Positions 5,205 through 5,386 of a stretch of 5,386 bases of DNA are shown here, piece after piece (the stretch's first letter is position 1; every line of letters starts with the position of its first letter). A model generated the notes under the pieces. That model was not told where the DNA came from. It did not search any database and worked only from the letters and a program-made list of their open reading frames with translations. A program made the position numbers and the translations under genes. This DNA is from an uncultured Verrucomicrobiota bacterium (GTDB lineage Bacteria; Verrucomicrobiota; Kiritimatiellia; RFP12; UBA1067), in assembly GCA_946615275.1 (NCBI GenBank), contig CAMOHV010000118.1, forward strand, positions 1 through 5,386, given 5' to 3'.

Positions 5205-5210
5205 GCGGAT

Positions 5211-5216
5211 ATTATA
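5211..5216 (-). promoter_or_regulatory. Consensus -10 directly upstream of the EEP-GDPD gene
   Basis: A perfect TATAAT reads on the minus strand at 5216-5211, ending only 6 nt before the ATG at 5204. The -35 at 17 bp spacing is weak (GGCACA, three of six). If used, transcription would begin at or within a base or two of the ATG, giving a leaderless mRNA, or a leader of about 15 nt if Met6 (5189) is the true start. An inverted repeat, TCCACG at 5225-5230 and CGTGGA at 5248-5253, brackets the -35 area. Confidence 0.5.
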
Positions 5217-5304
5217 TCAAATCTTCCACGCCCTGTGCCTAAAATAACGTGGACATGGGGTCAGGATCGCCGTGGTTGCCTTGAATCATGCAGGCGACGC
5301 GCCT

Positions 5305-5386
5305 TCACAGGCGGATGAGGGCCATGTACACGGCCGTCCCCGCGAGGATCGAGACGAGCGGATTGCGCCGCCACAGCTGGAGCGCC
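5305..5386 (-). CDS. azlD: C-terminal end of an AzlD-like branched-chain amino acid transport protein
   Basis: Only the last 26 codons and the stop lie in the window; the gene enters from the right edge. The translated end reads LWRRNPLVSILAGTAVYMALIRL: a short basic stretch (WRRN), then a hydrophobic final membrane helix. This resembles the C-terminus of AzlD, the small membrane partner of AzlC in branched-chain amino acid export, where a basic loop precedes an S-I-L-x-G-T-x-x-Y-M helix. The match rests on a short tail and my memory of the family, so another small membrane protein cannot be excluded. An azlC gene would be expected just beyond the window edge. The stop codon is followed at once by a small GGCG/CGCC hairpin. 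Confidence 0.65.
   Translation of the reverse strand, partial: ALQLWRRNPLVSILAGTAVYMALIRL

Overview
All gene content I can support lies on the minus strand, so transcription runs from the right end of the window to the left. The DNA is GC-rich, strongly so in third codon positions. It encodes Sec-exported hydrolases, uses clear Shine-Dalgarno sites for several genes, and has sigma70-like promoter hexamers. An eukaryote-like (type 2) IleRS, a stand-alone CoaC and secreted GDPD/EEP enzymes suggest a Gram-negative bacterium. The PVC superphylum (Kiritimatiellota/Verrucomicrobiota-like) is my best guess, but this is an inference from gene style, not a proven placement.

Layout in transcription order. 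(1) 5386-5305: the last 26 codons of an AzlD-like branched-chain amino acid exporter subunit. (2) 5304-5205: a 100-bp gap with a consensus -10 directly before the next ATG. (3) 5204-3477: a secreted two-domain enzyme with an N-terminal endonuclease/exonuclease/phosphatase (EEP) fold and a C-terminal glycerophosphodiester phosphodiesterase (GDPD). (4) 3480-2941: a stand-alone phosphopantothenoylcysteine decarboxylase (CoaC), coupled to gene 3 by an ATGA overlap. (5) 2940-2811: an AT-rich control region with a near-perfect sigma70 promoter and an overlapping inverted repeat. (6) 2810-2538 and 2541-2266: a DinJ/RelB antitoxin and YafQ toxin pair, also with an ATGA overlap. (7) 2265-2066: 200 bp without a gene, holding strong hairpins and the promoter of the next gene. 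(8) 2065-1133: a second, single-domain exported GDPD. (9) 1132-1019: an extended -10 promoter and a leader with 9-bp repeats enclosed by an 8-bp inverted repeat. (10) 1018-1: the first 339 codons of ileS.

How the genes fit together: two separate exported GDPDs, one fused to an EEP hydrolase, point to breakdown of glycerophosphodiesters or other phosphodiesters outside the cytoplasm. The toxin-antitoxin cassette between them is a self-contained, lower-GC unit and looks like an insertion. CoaC and IleRS are cytoplasmic housekeeping enzymes with no evident link to the hydrolases beyond position.

I do not see a new defence system or other large undescribed system here. The less ordinary observations are the repeat-bearing ileS leader, a 7-bp repeat array inside the ileS reading frame, the EEP-GDPD fusion, and a G8 tract at the fusion gene/coaC junction where one extra G would join the two reading frames.
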